A stretch of DNA of 16,635 nucleotides from an uncultured Roseburia sp. (GCA_900753715.1 CAAEAE010000121.1:1-16635); one strand, 5' to 3'; counted from the first letter of the stretch, positions 1 through 5,609 are shown. Numbers and translations are program-made. The notes: generated by a model from the sequence alone, not told the origin.

Positions 1-90
1 GATGAATGATATGGAAAAGAATGATGCTATCCATTAGTACCTCAAAATTTCTAGTTGCAGAAACATCGTCCGGAGATTATAATTTTCATA

Positions 91-151
91 GGTGGACTTG
101 CAAACCATCAGAAGATTATTTCCTGAATAGTAACCCAACCTGCAAGCCACC
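91..151. repeat. Imperfect inverted repeat, possible structured RNA or DNA hairpin
   Basis: GGTGG-A-CTTGCA at 91-102 is complementary to TGCAAGCCACC at 141-151, giving 11 pairs with one bulged A. The loop of about 38 nt contains a smaller TCAG/CTGA pairing. TCCGG (69-73) and CCGGA (150-154) could extend or compete with the stem. No T-run follows on the + strand, so it is not an obvious terminator. Function unknown. Confidence 0.45.
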
Positions 152-182
152 GGAACTACACACAATAATTATATTATAGCAA

Positions 183-200
183 TGGTACTGGGTTGGTACT
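183..200. repeat. Direct heptamer repeat TGGTACT x2
   Basis: TGGTACT occurs at 183-189 and again at 194-200. The copies start 11 bp apart, about one helical turn, as in many repressor operators. It lies about 130 bp upstream of a Cro/C1-type regulator gene. Its use as an operator is inference. Confidence 0.3.
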
Positions 201-263
201 AAAAATATGTGAACGAAGAATAATGAGTGGAAAAGATGCTGGTTGTCAATACAAGACAGTATA

Positions 264-316
264 GATAATTGCATTAAAACAACCAGAATTAAACCAAATT
301 TTGCGAGTTTGAATAA
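264..316 (+). repeat. 53-bp dispersed repeat, copy A
   Basis: Aligned without gaps to 3331-3383, this segment is identical at 39 of 53 positions, and 12 of the 14 differences are transitions. Similarity stops sharply at both ends. The conserved 3' part contains TGCGAGTTTGA (302-312). The 7-nt arm TTAAACC (289-295) can pair with AGTTTGA (306-312) with one G-U pair and one terminal mismatch. In copy B the corresponding arms pair perfectly, which suggests that structure is conserved. All reading frames are interrupted or too short to count as coding. Element class unknown. Confidence 0.6.
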
Positions 317-328
317 GGGGTTGTTGAA

Positions 329-664
329 GTGCTTATCAGCGAAAGAATCTTCCTTTTAATGGATAAGAACGGACTAAGCCAGAAAGAATTTTCAGAGCAG
401 ACCGGAATTTCCCAAAGTACGATCAGTGATTGGAAACGAAAAAAAACAAATCCATCTGCGGACAAAATACTTAAAATATGTGAAGTATTACATATTACGC
501 CAAATGAATTATTAGCAGAGGGAACAGTTCATGATGGCAGGACGGATTATGTATTTGCACTGAATAGAGACGAAGAGGTTGTTCTGGAAAGTTTCAGAAG
601 TCTGGAAAGCCGACAAAAAGAACGATTATTGGGCTATATGACTGCTTTGAAAGAAAATAAGTGA
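329..664 (+). CDS. XRE-family (Cro/C1-type) helix-turn-helix transcriptional regulator
   Basis: This small cytoplasmic DNA-binding protein of 111 aa has a classic Cro/C1 HTH at about residues 6-62 (GLSQKEFSEQTGISQSTISDW, then the NPSADKILKICEVL helix). The C-terminal 45 residues are a charged helical tail that probably mediates dimerisation. The start is GTG 329, chosen because AAGGGG (315-320) sits 8 nt upstream and the HTH begins immediately. It is followed by a strong terminator and therefore forms its own transcription unit. Its target is unknown; autoregulation or control of the next gene is plausible for this family. The 53-bp repeat copy A ends 12 nt before the start codon. Family assignment is sure; the biological role is not. 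Confidence 0.9.
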   Translation: MLISERIFLLMDKNGLSQKEFSEQTGISQSTISDWKRKKTNPSADKILKICEVLHITPNELLAEGTVHDGRTDYVFALNRDEEVVLESFRSLESRQKERLLGYMTALKENK

Positions 665-670
665 CACTTA

Positions 671-710
671 AAATCGTATGTCAGGGATGTCTTGACATAC
701 GATTTCTTTT
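671..710 (+). terminator. Rho-independent terminator after the XRE regulator
   Basis: A 13-bp perfect stem (671-683 with 693-705) with a 9-nt loop is followed by CTTTT. It begins 6 nt after the stop codon of the regulator gene. Confidence 0.85.
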
Positions 711-766
711 GAAATAAAATACGCATATCCGTTACGTATATACGATCAGAGAAAAGGAGAGAGAAT

Positions 767-1468
767 ATGGGAGATATAAGTATTATTGCAAGACGACTTG
801 AGGATGGTCATGTTCAGTATGGATGGAGTGGAAATGGTGGATATTATAAAGTGGTAGGGATACGGCTTCTATTATGGTATCTGGAGCCGGAAGATGTGGA
901 ATATCTTTTTGGATTGGGGCAGACCGCATTAATTGGAAAACGTGGAAGCGAATACGGAGGATACCGTTGGATTGAAACACATGACCTTACGGGTGAACCA
1001 TTTTGGTTAGACTATTCGGAACGAAGTATTTTCAGCAGAATTGTATTTATTGATTATGGATATTTTTATGATCTTGATCACAAATGGTACTATATCATTC
1101 CGGGACCGTTTAGGATTAAGATGCCTTTAGAGTTGATCGATCAGAATGTAGATGAACGAAACTTTGAATTTGATTTTTGTATAAAAGTTCAAGATAAAAT
1201 ACTTCGTTATATTCTGGGGGATTATAGAGAAAAAAATCCGGAGTTTGCTGAGTTTTTGAATAAAGAAGGATATTGCGTAGAGGATATCCTTGAAAATATA
1301 AGCGAAGATGGCTTGTTATCGGTTATGGAATTCTATCACAAGTATCGGACAATATTTGATTATTTTGATGACTGGATTCTTATTAAAACAAATGAGGAAA
1401 ATACTGAAATCACAGATATTGTTATGAAGAAAATGAGTGAAAATCATGTTGAGACATGTGAGTGGTAA
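767..1468 (+). CDS. Hypothetical protein of 233 aa, family not recognised
   Basis: Start ATG 767 is preceded by AAAGGAGAGAG (about 753-763), a strong ribosome binding site. The protein is acidic and rich in aromatic residues (many W, Y and F), has no signal peptide or membrane segment, and is probably a soluble cytoplasmic protein. Visible stretches include LEPEDVEYLFGLGQ near residue 40 and a W/Y/F-rich centre with WYYIIPGPF around residue 110. The C-terminal half is helical and charged. I see no catalytic motif I can name. It stands alone between the terminator of the XRE gene and the HicAB promoter. A perfect palindrome CGTATATACG (735-744) just upstream could bind a repressor. The length and intact frame argue that it is real. 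Confidence 0.75.
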   Translation: MGDISIIARRLEDGHVQYGWSGNGGYYKVVGIRLLLWYLEPEDVEYLFGLGQTALIGKRGSEYGGYRWIETHDLTGEPFWLDYSERSIFSRIVFIDYGYFYDLDHKWYYIIPGPFRIKMPLELIDQNVDERNFEFDFCIKVQDKILRYILGDYREKNPEFAEFLNKEGYCVEDILENISEDGLLSVMEFYHKYRTIFDYFDDWILIKTNEENTEITDIVMKKMSENHVETCEW

Positions 1469-1593
1469 GATAAGGAGCATTCCTATTAAGTAACAAATAA
1501 CTGGCTTGTAAAAAATGAGTGCCACCCATAGAATAATGATTGTTAACTTTCAATTTAGGAATGCGAGGTAAGAAATCTTTTTTATAAATAATG

Positions 1594-1622
1594 TTGACAC
1601 CAAATATGGTACCACATATAAT
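1594..1622 (+). promoter_or_regulatory. Consensus sigma-A promoter of hicAB with embedded dyad
   Basis: TTGACA (1594-1599) and TATAAT (1617-1622) are separated by exactly 17 bp, a perfect match to the housekeeping consensus. The spacer contains TGGTACCA, a perfect 8-bp palindrome inside the imperfect dyad ATATGGTACCACATAT. This is a likely site for autorepression by the HicB ribbon-helix-helix domain. Transcription would start near 1629, leaving a leader of only about 14 nt. Confidence 0.8.
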
Positions 1623-1642
1623 ATAGATAGGAAGTATTCAGA

Positions 1643-1900
1643 ATGTCAAAATGGGATAAACTATTAACGAGAATATGTGCTTTATCAAAAGACCTCCGGT
1701 TTGATGAATTGCGTAAGGTATTGGAAAGCTATGGATATGTAATGAATGCCCCAAAGGGCGGAAGTAGTCATTACACGTTCAGAAAAGCCGGATGTCAACC
1801 GATTACGATACCGAAGCATGAACCCATCAAAAAAGTGTATGTAGAGATGGTAAAGCAGATTGTGGAAAGTGAGGCGGTGAATGGTGAAAACGTTGAATGA
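1643..1900 (+). CDS. hicA: HicA-family toxin, mRNA interferase of a type II toxin-antitoxin pair
   Basis: HicA proteins have a double-stranded-RNA-binding-like fold and cleave mRNA when not bound by HicB. This 85-aa protein shows the family pattern: an N-terminal helix (FDELRKVLESYGYV), then KGGSSHYTFRK with the presumed catalytic histidine at residue 43, then the TIPKHEPIKK strand-turn and a closing helix. Start ATG 1643 has AGGAAG (1629-1634) 8 nt upstream. Length is typical, perhaps slightly longer than the shortest members. It overlaps the following hicB by 20 nt, so the two are translationally coupled. The toxin-first order is usual for hicAB. All key residues appear intact. Confidence 0.92.
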   Translation: MSKWDKLLTRICALSKDLRFDELRKVLESYGYVMNAPKGGSSHYTFRKAGCQPITIPKHEPIKKVYVEMVKQIVESEAVNGENVE

Positions 1901-2246
1901 TTATTTTGCAATGAATTATCGTATGGAAATTGTAGAGGATAAGGACGAGGGTGGTTTCGTGGTTTCATTTCCGGAGCTTCCGGGATGTATTACCTGTGGA
2001 GAAACAGTAGAATCCGCTGTCGCAAACGCTTTAGATGCCAAGAAAGCATGGTTGGAAGCTGCTATGGAAGATGGTATTGAAATCCATGAGCCGGACAGCT
2101 TAGAGAATTATTCTGGACAGTTTAAACTTAGAATCCCACGAAGTCTTCATCGTTCCCTTGCAGAACATTCTAAAAGGGAAGGTATCAGCATGAATCAGTA
2201 TTGTGTATATCTTCTTTCCAGAAACGATGCAGTTTATTCAAAATAG
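1881..2246 (+). CDS. hicB: HicB-family antitoxin with ribbon-helix-helix domain
   Basis: HicB binds and neutralises HicA and represses the shared promoter. The 121-aa protein has the partial RNase-H-like HicB fold at residues 12-65, with the signature GGFVVSFPELPGC (24-36) and a conserved helix (ETVESAVANALDAKKAWL). It ends in a ribbon-helix-helix DNA-binding domain at about 80-115 (FKLRIPRSLHRSLAEHSKREGISMNQY). Start ATG 1881 lies inside hicA, with GAGG at 1871-1874 as its ribosome binding site. The intact RHH domain and the dyad in the upstream promoter fit autoregulation. The pair may stabilise the accessory segment; that is inference. Confidence 0.93.
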   Translation: MVKTLNDYFAMNYRMEIVEDKDEGGFVVSFPELPGCITCGETVESAVANALDAKKAWLEAAMEDGIEIHEPDSLENYSGQFKLRIPRSLHRSLAEHSKREGISMNQYCVYLLSRNDAVYSK

Positions 2247-2272
2247 CGGTTGCACACAGTATTTGCAATCGT
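2246..2272 (+). terminator. Weak hairpin, possible hicAB terminator
   Basis: GCGGTTGCA (2246-2254) pairs with TGCAATCGT (2264-2272) over 9 positions including two G-U pairs. The stem starts at the last base of the hicB stop codon. Only a short TAT follows rather than a real T-run, so terminator function is uncertain. A second hairpin, TGCCAA/TTGGCA, lies at 2283-2298. Confidence 0.4.
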
Positions 2273-2557
2273 TATATTGAAATGCCAACACTTTGGCAAC
2301 AGAAAATCGGTAAGCCAAAATAAAATATGCAAATGATGTAAAATAGCGGCATGATTCAAATAAAACTTAAAAAAATAGTCTAAGTTAATAGAGCAACTTG
2401 CCGAGTTTGAATGACGGACTAAAATGCTGAAAGCCTGTATTTATGCGAGTTTCCGGTATTTGTTTTATCAAATGGCTCTAGTTTGGTTCTATTTGTGGGC
2501 GGAGTAATGACTTTCATAAATCAATATATTGCGTTGCTAGGTTGATTGGGAGAAAAG
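2247..2557. other. Intergenic stretch with hairpins and repeat-like fragment
   Basis: No supported gene is visible. Besides the two hairpins at its left end, it contains TTGCCGAGTTTGAAT (2398-2412). This resembles the conserved 3' core of the 53-bp repeat (TTGCGAGTTTGAAT in copy A) with one extra C, followed by a further ATGCGAGTTT near 2440. The flanks do not align cleanly, so it may be a decayed copy. A 27-codon hydrophobic frame beginning at the ATG near 2422 lacks a good ribosome binding site and is not called. Confidence 0.45.
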
Positions 2558-3193
2558 GTGACAGATAATGAGAAGAGATTTATAAAAGGTATATTTTCGG
2601 TAGACAGTAGTGGTCATGACTATTATCATACGATACGAGTATATAAACTGGCTACTAAAATCGCAAAACAGGAAAATGCAGATGTTAAAACAGTGCAGTT
2701 GGCAGCTCTGTTACACGATGTGGACGATATTAAGCTTTCTCCGGACACTTATGCTGCCAAGAAAAATGCAGTTGATTTTATGATGGCAAATAAGGTAGAT
2801 GAGGAAATAATAAAGGTTGTATGTAAAATTATAGATGAGGTTTCATTTGCAGGAACTGATTCAGTCGTACCTGATACCATAGAAGGAAAATGTGTGCAGG
2901 ATGCAGACCGACTTGATGCTATAGGAGCTATTGGAATTGCCAGAACATTCGCATATGGTGGTAGTAGGGGAAGAAAGATTTATGATCCGGAAATAAAATC
3001 TAAAATGGGAATGAATAAAGAAGAGTATCGGAATAATCAAGATTCTACAAGCATTAATCATTTCTATGAAAAGTTGCTTTTGTTGAAAGACATGATGAAT
3101 ACGACTGAGGGAAAGAAACTGGCAGAACATAGACCGGTTGTAATGCAGGAATTTCTGAATGAGTTTATGCTGGAATGGGAAGGGAAAATGTGA
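2558..3193 (+). CDS. HD-domain metal-dependent phosphohydrolase
   Basis: HD-superfamily enzymes hydrolyse phosphoester bonds, often of nucleotides, using metals held by an H...HD...D set. In this 211-aa soluble protein the set is visible: GHDYYH (H20/H24), ALLHDVDD (H53-D54) and the later QDADRLDAIGAIGIAR (D117), which together match the small uncharacterised HD hydrolases typified by YedJ. I start at GTG 2558 because GGGAG (2548-2552) is correctly spaced; a TTG four codons earlier (2546) is the alternative. The stop codon overlaps the next ATG by one base (TGATG), so it was co-translated with the Nudix gene behind it, suggesting a nucleotide clean-up pair. Substrate unknown. Confidence 0.85.
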   Translation: MTDNEKRFIKGIFSVDSSGHDYYHTIRVYKLATKIAKQENADVKTVQLAALLHDVDDIKLSPDTYAAKKNAVDFMMANKVDEEIIKVVCKIIDEVSFAGTDSVVPDTIEGKCVQDADRLDAIGAIGIARTFAYGGSRGRKIYDPEIKSKMGMNKEEYRNNQDSTSINHFYEKLLLLKDMMNTTEGKKLAEHRPVVMQEFLNEFMLEWEGKM

Positions 3194-3354
3194 TGGAAGT
3201 AAAATTTTATGATACAGTTAATGATGAACTATTGAAATTTGCAGTAATTATCTCACAGAGTAACGGCAAGTGGGTATTTTGCAAACATAAAGAAAGAGAT
3301 ACATATGAAGTGCCGGGAGGGCATAGAGAAGCTAACCGTATTGAAATAACCTAA
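3193..3354 (+). pseudogene. Truncated Nudix hydrolase (N-terminal 46 residues only)
   Basis: Translation from ATG 3193 gives a clear Nudix start: a first strand (LKFAVIISQSNGKWVFCKH) and then the beginning of the Nudix box, EVPGGHRE. A complete box needs about 15 more residues ending in REUXEEXGU, but here the frame enters unrelated codons at about 3331 and stops at 3352-3354. The catalytic glutamates are therefore missing and the enzyme should be inactive. The break coincides with the first base of the 53-bp repeat copy B. I infer that an insertion or recombination at this element destroyed the gene, because nothing resembling the missing Nudix C-terminus follows. Confidence 0.8.
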
Positions 3355-3383
3355 ATCAAACTAGATTCTGCGAGTTTGAGTAG
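3331..3383 (+). repeat. 53-bp dispersed repeat, copy B
   Basis: Gapless match to 264-316 (39 of 53 identical, mostly transitions). It contains the same TGCGAGTTTGA at 3369-3379. TCAAACT (3356-3362) and AGTTTGA (3373-3379) form a perfect 7-bp stem around a 10-nt loop. Its left edge is exactly where Nudix homology ends, which marks it as an inserted or recombining unit rather than chance similarity. Class unknown. Confidence 0.6.
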
Positions 3384-3386
3384 TAA

Positions 3387-3497
3387 ACAGAGCTTCATAA
3401 ATGGCGTAAATATTACATTTGTCATGCCCACAGCCTATATATCGATGGTTTAAAGGAAATGGATTTTGAGGGTGTACTAAACAAGATTGAAAAATAA
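3387..3497 (+). pseudogene. Possible C-terminal coding remnant, unrecognised
   Basis: A frame with no start codon or ribosome binding site runs from just after a stop at 3384-3386 to TAA 3495-3497. Its last 20 codons read like a genuine protein tail (YIDGLKEMDFEGVLNKIEK). It lies right after repeat copy B and before a well-placed start of the next gene. I cannot name the parent family, and it could be chance. Confidence 0.25.
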
Positions 3498-3516
3498 TAT
3501 TAAAGAGAGGATATCT

Positions 3517-3891
3517 ATGAAACGGAAAGAATTCAAAGAAAATTTATTTGCTACATTAAATAATCCTGTGGATGGAATGTCATATGACGAGAAAATGATA
3601 TTAGTACATAGTTTATTAGTGGATTATGAGAAAGATAACGAAGAAAAGCGTGATACGTCTAATAAGGGAGGTAAATGGACAGATGAAGAATTAAAAATAA
3701 TTTTGTCAGATGCACCTACAAAAGAAAATTGTGTGAAGTACGCTAGATTATTTAAAAGAGGTTATGGAAGTATAGAACAAATTTATAGATGGGCGATGAC
3801 TGCGACAAAAGAAATGTCAGAAGATCGAAAGAATGATAGTTTCATATTGCAGGTAAAGAGGATAGCAAAAGAATTAGGAATTAGAGGATAG
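3517..3891 (+). CDS. Small hypothetical protein with a SANT/Myb-like central stretch
   Basis: The start ATG 3517 is supported by AGAGAGG (3504-3510); a TTG 30 nt earlier is less likely. The 124-aa product is basic and helical. After a variable N-terminus and a KDNEEKRDTSNKGG linker comes KWTDEELKIILSDAPTKEN with YARLFKRGYGSIEQIYRWA. This is reminiscent of a Myb/SANT-like or winged-helix DNA-binding unit, with tryptophans bracketing helices. No catalytic motif is seen. Its stop codon (3889-3891) is followed without a gap by the coding remnant of another protein, so its own 3' end may have been altered by recombination. Function unknown. Confidence 0.65.
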   Translation: MKRKEFKENLFATLNNPVDGMSYDEKMILVHSLLVDYEKDNEEKRDTSNKGGKWTDEELKIILSDAPTKENCVKYARLFKRGYGSIEQIYRWAMTATKEMSEDRKNDSFILQVKRIAKELGIRG

Positions 3892-4209
3892 AAAAAGCTA
3901 GTTGAAACTGGCTTGGTTAATGCGAGTGGCAATAATAGAGCATGGTTTTATATACTTAGTTCCAAGGTGTATAAAGAACAGGATAATATCGTAGGATATG
4001 CTCGACAGACTGGAATTGATGCGGTGAAATATGAAGCATGGATTATGGAACTAATACAGAAGCAAGGCGGAAGGATTACAAGAGATAACGTTGTAGAATT
4101 ATTAAATGTTACTCCATCACAAGCTTATCGTTTGTTGAAAAAGATGTCTGATAAGGGTAGGATTAAGCTAGTTGGAAATGGACGGTCAGCAGATTATGAA
4201 TTGATTTAA
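3892..4209 (+). pseudogene. C-terminal remnant of an AlbA/Schlafen-type ATP-binding regulator
   Basis: From the codon after the preceding stop the frame reads KKLVETGLVNASGNNRAWF, then the SSKVYKEQDN...VGYARQTGIDAVKYE section. A winged-helix tail follows (QKQGGRITRDNVVELLNVTPSQAYRLLKKMSDKGRIKLVGNGRSADYEL). This matches the C-terminal winged-helix region of proteins with an N-terminal AlbA_2/Schlafen ATP-binding domain (often annotated ATP-binding protein or RecG-like), which are usually 400-550 aa. The ATP-binding part is absent. A TTG at 3913 could start a 98-aa product, but it has no good ribosome binding site. I read it as a broken gene; expression as a stand-alone winged-helix peptide cannot be excluded. 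Confidence 0.65.
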
Positions 4210-4284
4210 TAAACGCACGATAAGTAGATGCCGAACCTGAAGTATGATGCTTGCCTCGAATTGGAAATAAAACTATAAGGTTAA

Positions 4285-4326
4285 TATACCCCCAGGGGAT
4301 ATGAGATAATATCTCCTAGGGGTATA
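4285..4326. terminator. Bidirectional hairpin between convergent genes
   Basis: An 18-bp stem (4285-4302 with 4309-4326; two positions pair as G-U or mismatch depending on strand) has a 6-nt loop. It sits between the + strand AlbA-type remnant and the end of the - strand lipoprotein gene. The flanking T/A runs are short, so strength is uncertain, but position and stem length favour a shared terminator. Confidence 0.65.
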
Positions 4327-4341
4327 CTTATAAACGACTAA

Positions 4342-5076
4342 TTATTTATACCATTTCATCAATATTGCTTCATAGCAAATATCCAGCACATTATCATTTT
4401 GATCCATACTGAAGGATAAATTGAAAAAGACTTCAGGGTAGCGTTCATCAAGATAGGAATAGCACAAATTATACTGGCTTTCCAGACCATCATGATTATA
4501 GGCCTTAGATTTATATACAACCTCGTTTCGGGACTCTCCATAAGCAGCAATTACCTGTTCCCTGGAGTCGCCTAATTTTATACCACGTGAGGTCGTCGTG
4601 TCGGATGACATTTGCGCGGGGTATTCCGTATATGCCGTACAATTTGTAGCCATAATAGCAATACGTTCTACATCTTCATAGCCATTTCCGGCTCCATATA
4701 AGTCCACGTAATTACTATAGCCAAATCCGTTGATATTGAAATCCTCATAGGAAAGAGGAGAAATGATGTTATTCTCCGCTTCTTTAGACACTTCCGCCGT
4801 TGCGGGAGTCTCTGTGGAGTCTTTGGTTATCATTTCTGTGGTTTCGGTGCTTTCGTTTTCAGTGGTTGTTTCATTCTGCCCGGCTTCTGTGGCGGTAGAT
4901 GTGATTTCTGCTTCGGCAGTGGTGGATATTTCTTCTGTTTCGGCAGCGGTGGACGTCGTTTCTGATTCCGTAATATTGGGAATAGTTTCGGATTCCCCTG
5001 CATTGTTTGAGCCACAGGCCAGTAGACTCAAAGAAATCGTTGCCGTCATTAGTATGGAAATAATTCGCTTCTTCAT
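4342..5076 (-). CDS. Secreted lipoprotein with Thr/Glu-rich linker
   Basis: The product of 244 aa starts MKKRIISILMTATISLSLLAC, a lipoprotein signal peptide with lipobox LLAC and Cys21 as lipidation site, so it is anchored on the outer face of the membrane. Residues 25-105 are a low-complexity linker of T, E, S and A, probably spanning the cell wall. The C-terminal domain (about 110-244) contains GIKLGDSREQVIAAYGES, a G-x-x-x-G-x-S-x-x-x-V pattern like the short repeat of SmpA/BamE-type folds, and ends in aromatic strands. I start at the ATG at 5076, which has GAGGA 8 nt upstream; an ATG five codons earlier (5091) would put that site inside the gene. Single-gene unit; ligand unknown. Confidence 0.8.
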   Translation of the reverse strand: MKKRIISILMTATISLSLLACGSNNAGESETIPNITESETTSTAAETEEISTTAEAEITSTATEAGQNETTTENESTETTEMITKDSTETPATAEVSKEAENNIISPLSYEDFNINGFGYSNYVDLYGAGNGYEDVERIAIMATNCTAYTEYPAQMSSDTTTSRGIKLGDSREQVIAAYGESRNEVVYKSKAYNHDGLESQYNLCYSYLDERYPEVFFNLSFSMDQNDNVLDICYEAILMKWYK

Positions 5077-5128
5077 TTGTATTATCCTCATTTTTCATTT
5101 GGGTATAATCATAAAAGATCATAATCAA

Positions 5129-5156
5129 ATTGTAGCAGAAAATAGAGATATGGCAA
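5129..5156 (-). promoter_or_regulatory. Probable promoter of the lipoprotein gene
   Basis: On the - strand, TTGCCA (5156-5151) and TACAAT (5134-5129) are 16 bp apart, and transcription would start near 5122, about 46 nt before the chosen start codon. The match is good but not perfect. Confidence 0.5.
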
Positions 5157-5198
5157 CCGGATTTTTCTGATTTAGATGCAAAATGAACCCTGCTATGA

Positions 5199-5297
5199 TA
5201 TGATTTAGATGGAAAAATAGGTTTTACGACTGATACGGAAGAGGAACAGTTGCGGTTACTTGCCACGGATGGAATGTTGGTAAAGAGGCCGTTGATC
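5199..5297 (+). pseudogene. C-terminal fragment of an ArsC/Spx-family (arsenate reductase-like) gene
   Basis: The frame after a stop at 5196-5198 reads YDLDGKIGF, TEEEQLRLLATDGMLVKRPLI. The LLATDGMLVKRPL segment is the hallmark C-terminal motif of the ArsC/YffB/Spx thioredoxin-like family. The N-terminal redox cysteine region is missing, there is no start codon or ribosome binding site, and homology stops at the codon for Ile at 5295-5297. The frame runs on into an unrelated gene tail. Confidence 0.75.
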
Positions 5298-5519
5298 GAT
5301 GAACTTCCCATGGCACTGGAGTGTAGGGTGAAGAGTTTTGAAAACGGCATTTTGGTGGGCGAGATCGTCAATGCCAATGCGGAGGAGAGCATCCTGACGG
5401 ACGGACAGATCGACCCGAAGAAACTCAAGCCGATCAGTTATGATCCCGTTAACAACACGTATCTTGCAATGGGCGATAAAGTAGGAAATGCTTTTAAAGA
5501 CGGTTTGGCATTGAAATGA
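5298..5519 (+). pseudogene. C-terminal fragment of a flavin reductase-like (flavoredoxin) gene, fused in frame
   Basis: Directly after the ArsC-type motif the same frame continues with ELPMALECRVKSFENG, ILVGEIVNANAEESILTDG and DPKKLKPISYDPVNNTYLAMG, ending GNAFKDGLALK. This matches the C-terminal third of FMN-binding flavin reductase/flavoredoxin-type proteins (full length about 180-200 aa). The FMN-binding N-terminus is missing. The junction implies a deletion that joined two once-separate genes. Codon choice is more GC-rich than the downstream island, consistent with a resident gene that lost its 5' part. Confidence 0.8.
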
Positions 5520-5570
5520 TAGAATGATGTAACATACAGCAGATATTTGAGCAGAAAGCAATATTACATC

Positions 5571-5599
5571 TTGACTTTGGTTTGTAGTACATTTATTAT
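5571..5599 (+). promoter_or_regulatory. Promoter of the pPIWI-RE island or of its leader RNA
   Basis: TTGACT (5571-5576) and TATTAT (5594-5599) with a 17-bp spacer form a good sigma-A promoter. Transcription would begin near 5606, leaving a leader of about 145 nt before the first start codon at 5752. I see no better promoter closer to the operon. Confidence 0.7.
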
Positions 5600-5609
5600 A
5601 AAAATGTAC
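5587..5609. promoter_or_regulatory. Perfect inverted repeat over the -10 box, likely operator
   Basis: GTACATTT (5587-5594) and AAATGTAC (5602-5609) are exact reverse complements separated by 7 bp, and the spacer holds most of the -10 element and runs to near the expected start site. A dimeric repressor bound here would block RNA polymerase. No regulator gene lies within the operon; the repressor is unknown. Confidence 0.6.

Larger units (their letters stand above)
1..328. other. Intergenic region without a convincing gene
   Basis: No open frame of useful length with a ribosome binding site is visible on either strand here. The stretch contains an inverted repeat (91-151), a pair of direct heptamers (183-200) and a 53-bp dispersed repeat (264-316). 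A short in-frame tail ending with a stop at 35-37 could be the last codons of a gene lying off the left edge, but there is too little to call it. The region probably carries the promoter of the downstream regulator gene, but I could not identify a clear -35/-10 pair. Confidence 0.6.

Noticed and set aside
2..37. Short frame ending in TAG at the left edge (11 codons)
   Set aside because: Too little sequence to tell a gene tail from chance; no family visible.
223..264. 13-codon frame MSGKDAGCQYKTV upstream of the XRE gene
   Set aside because: No convincing ribosome binding site and no conserved context.
264..316. Repeat copies read as a conserved protein tail ending FCEFE
   Set aside because: The final codons are conserved in both copies, but stops occur at the equivalent upstream codon in each, and other frames are also broken; a non-coding structured repeat explains the data better.
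2422..2508. Hydrophobic 27-codon frame starting at an ATG after the hicAB unit
   Set aside because: No ribosome binding site and no family pattern; it overlaps repeat-like sequence.
264..3383. Integron attC array
   Set aside because: The repeats lack the RYYYAAC/GTTRRRY core pair and no integron integrase is in the window.
4763..5170. 135-aa + strand frame rich in V and S opposite the lipoprotein gene
   Set aside because: It is the antisense shadow of the Thr/Glu-rich linker of the lipoprotein and has no ribosome binding site.
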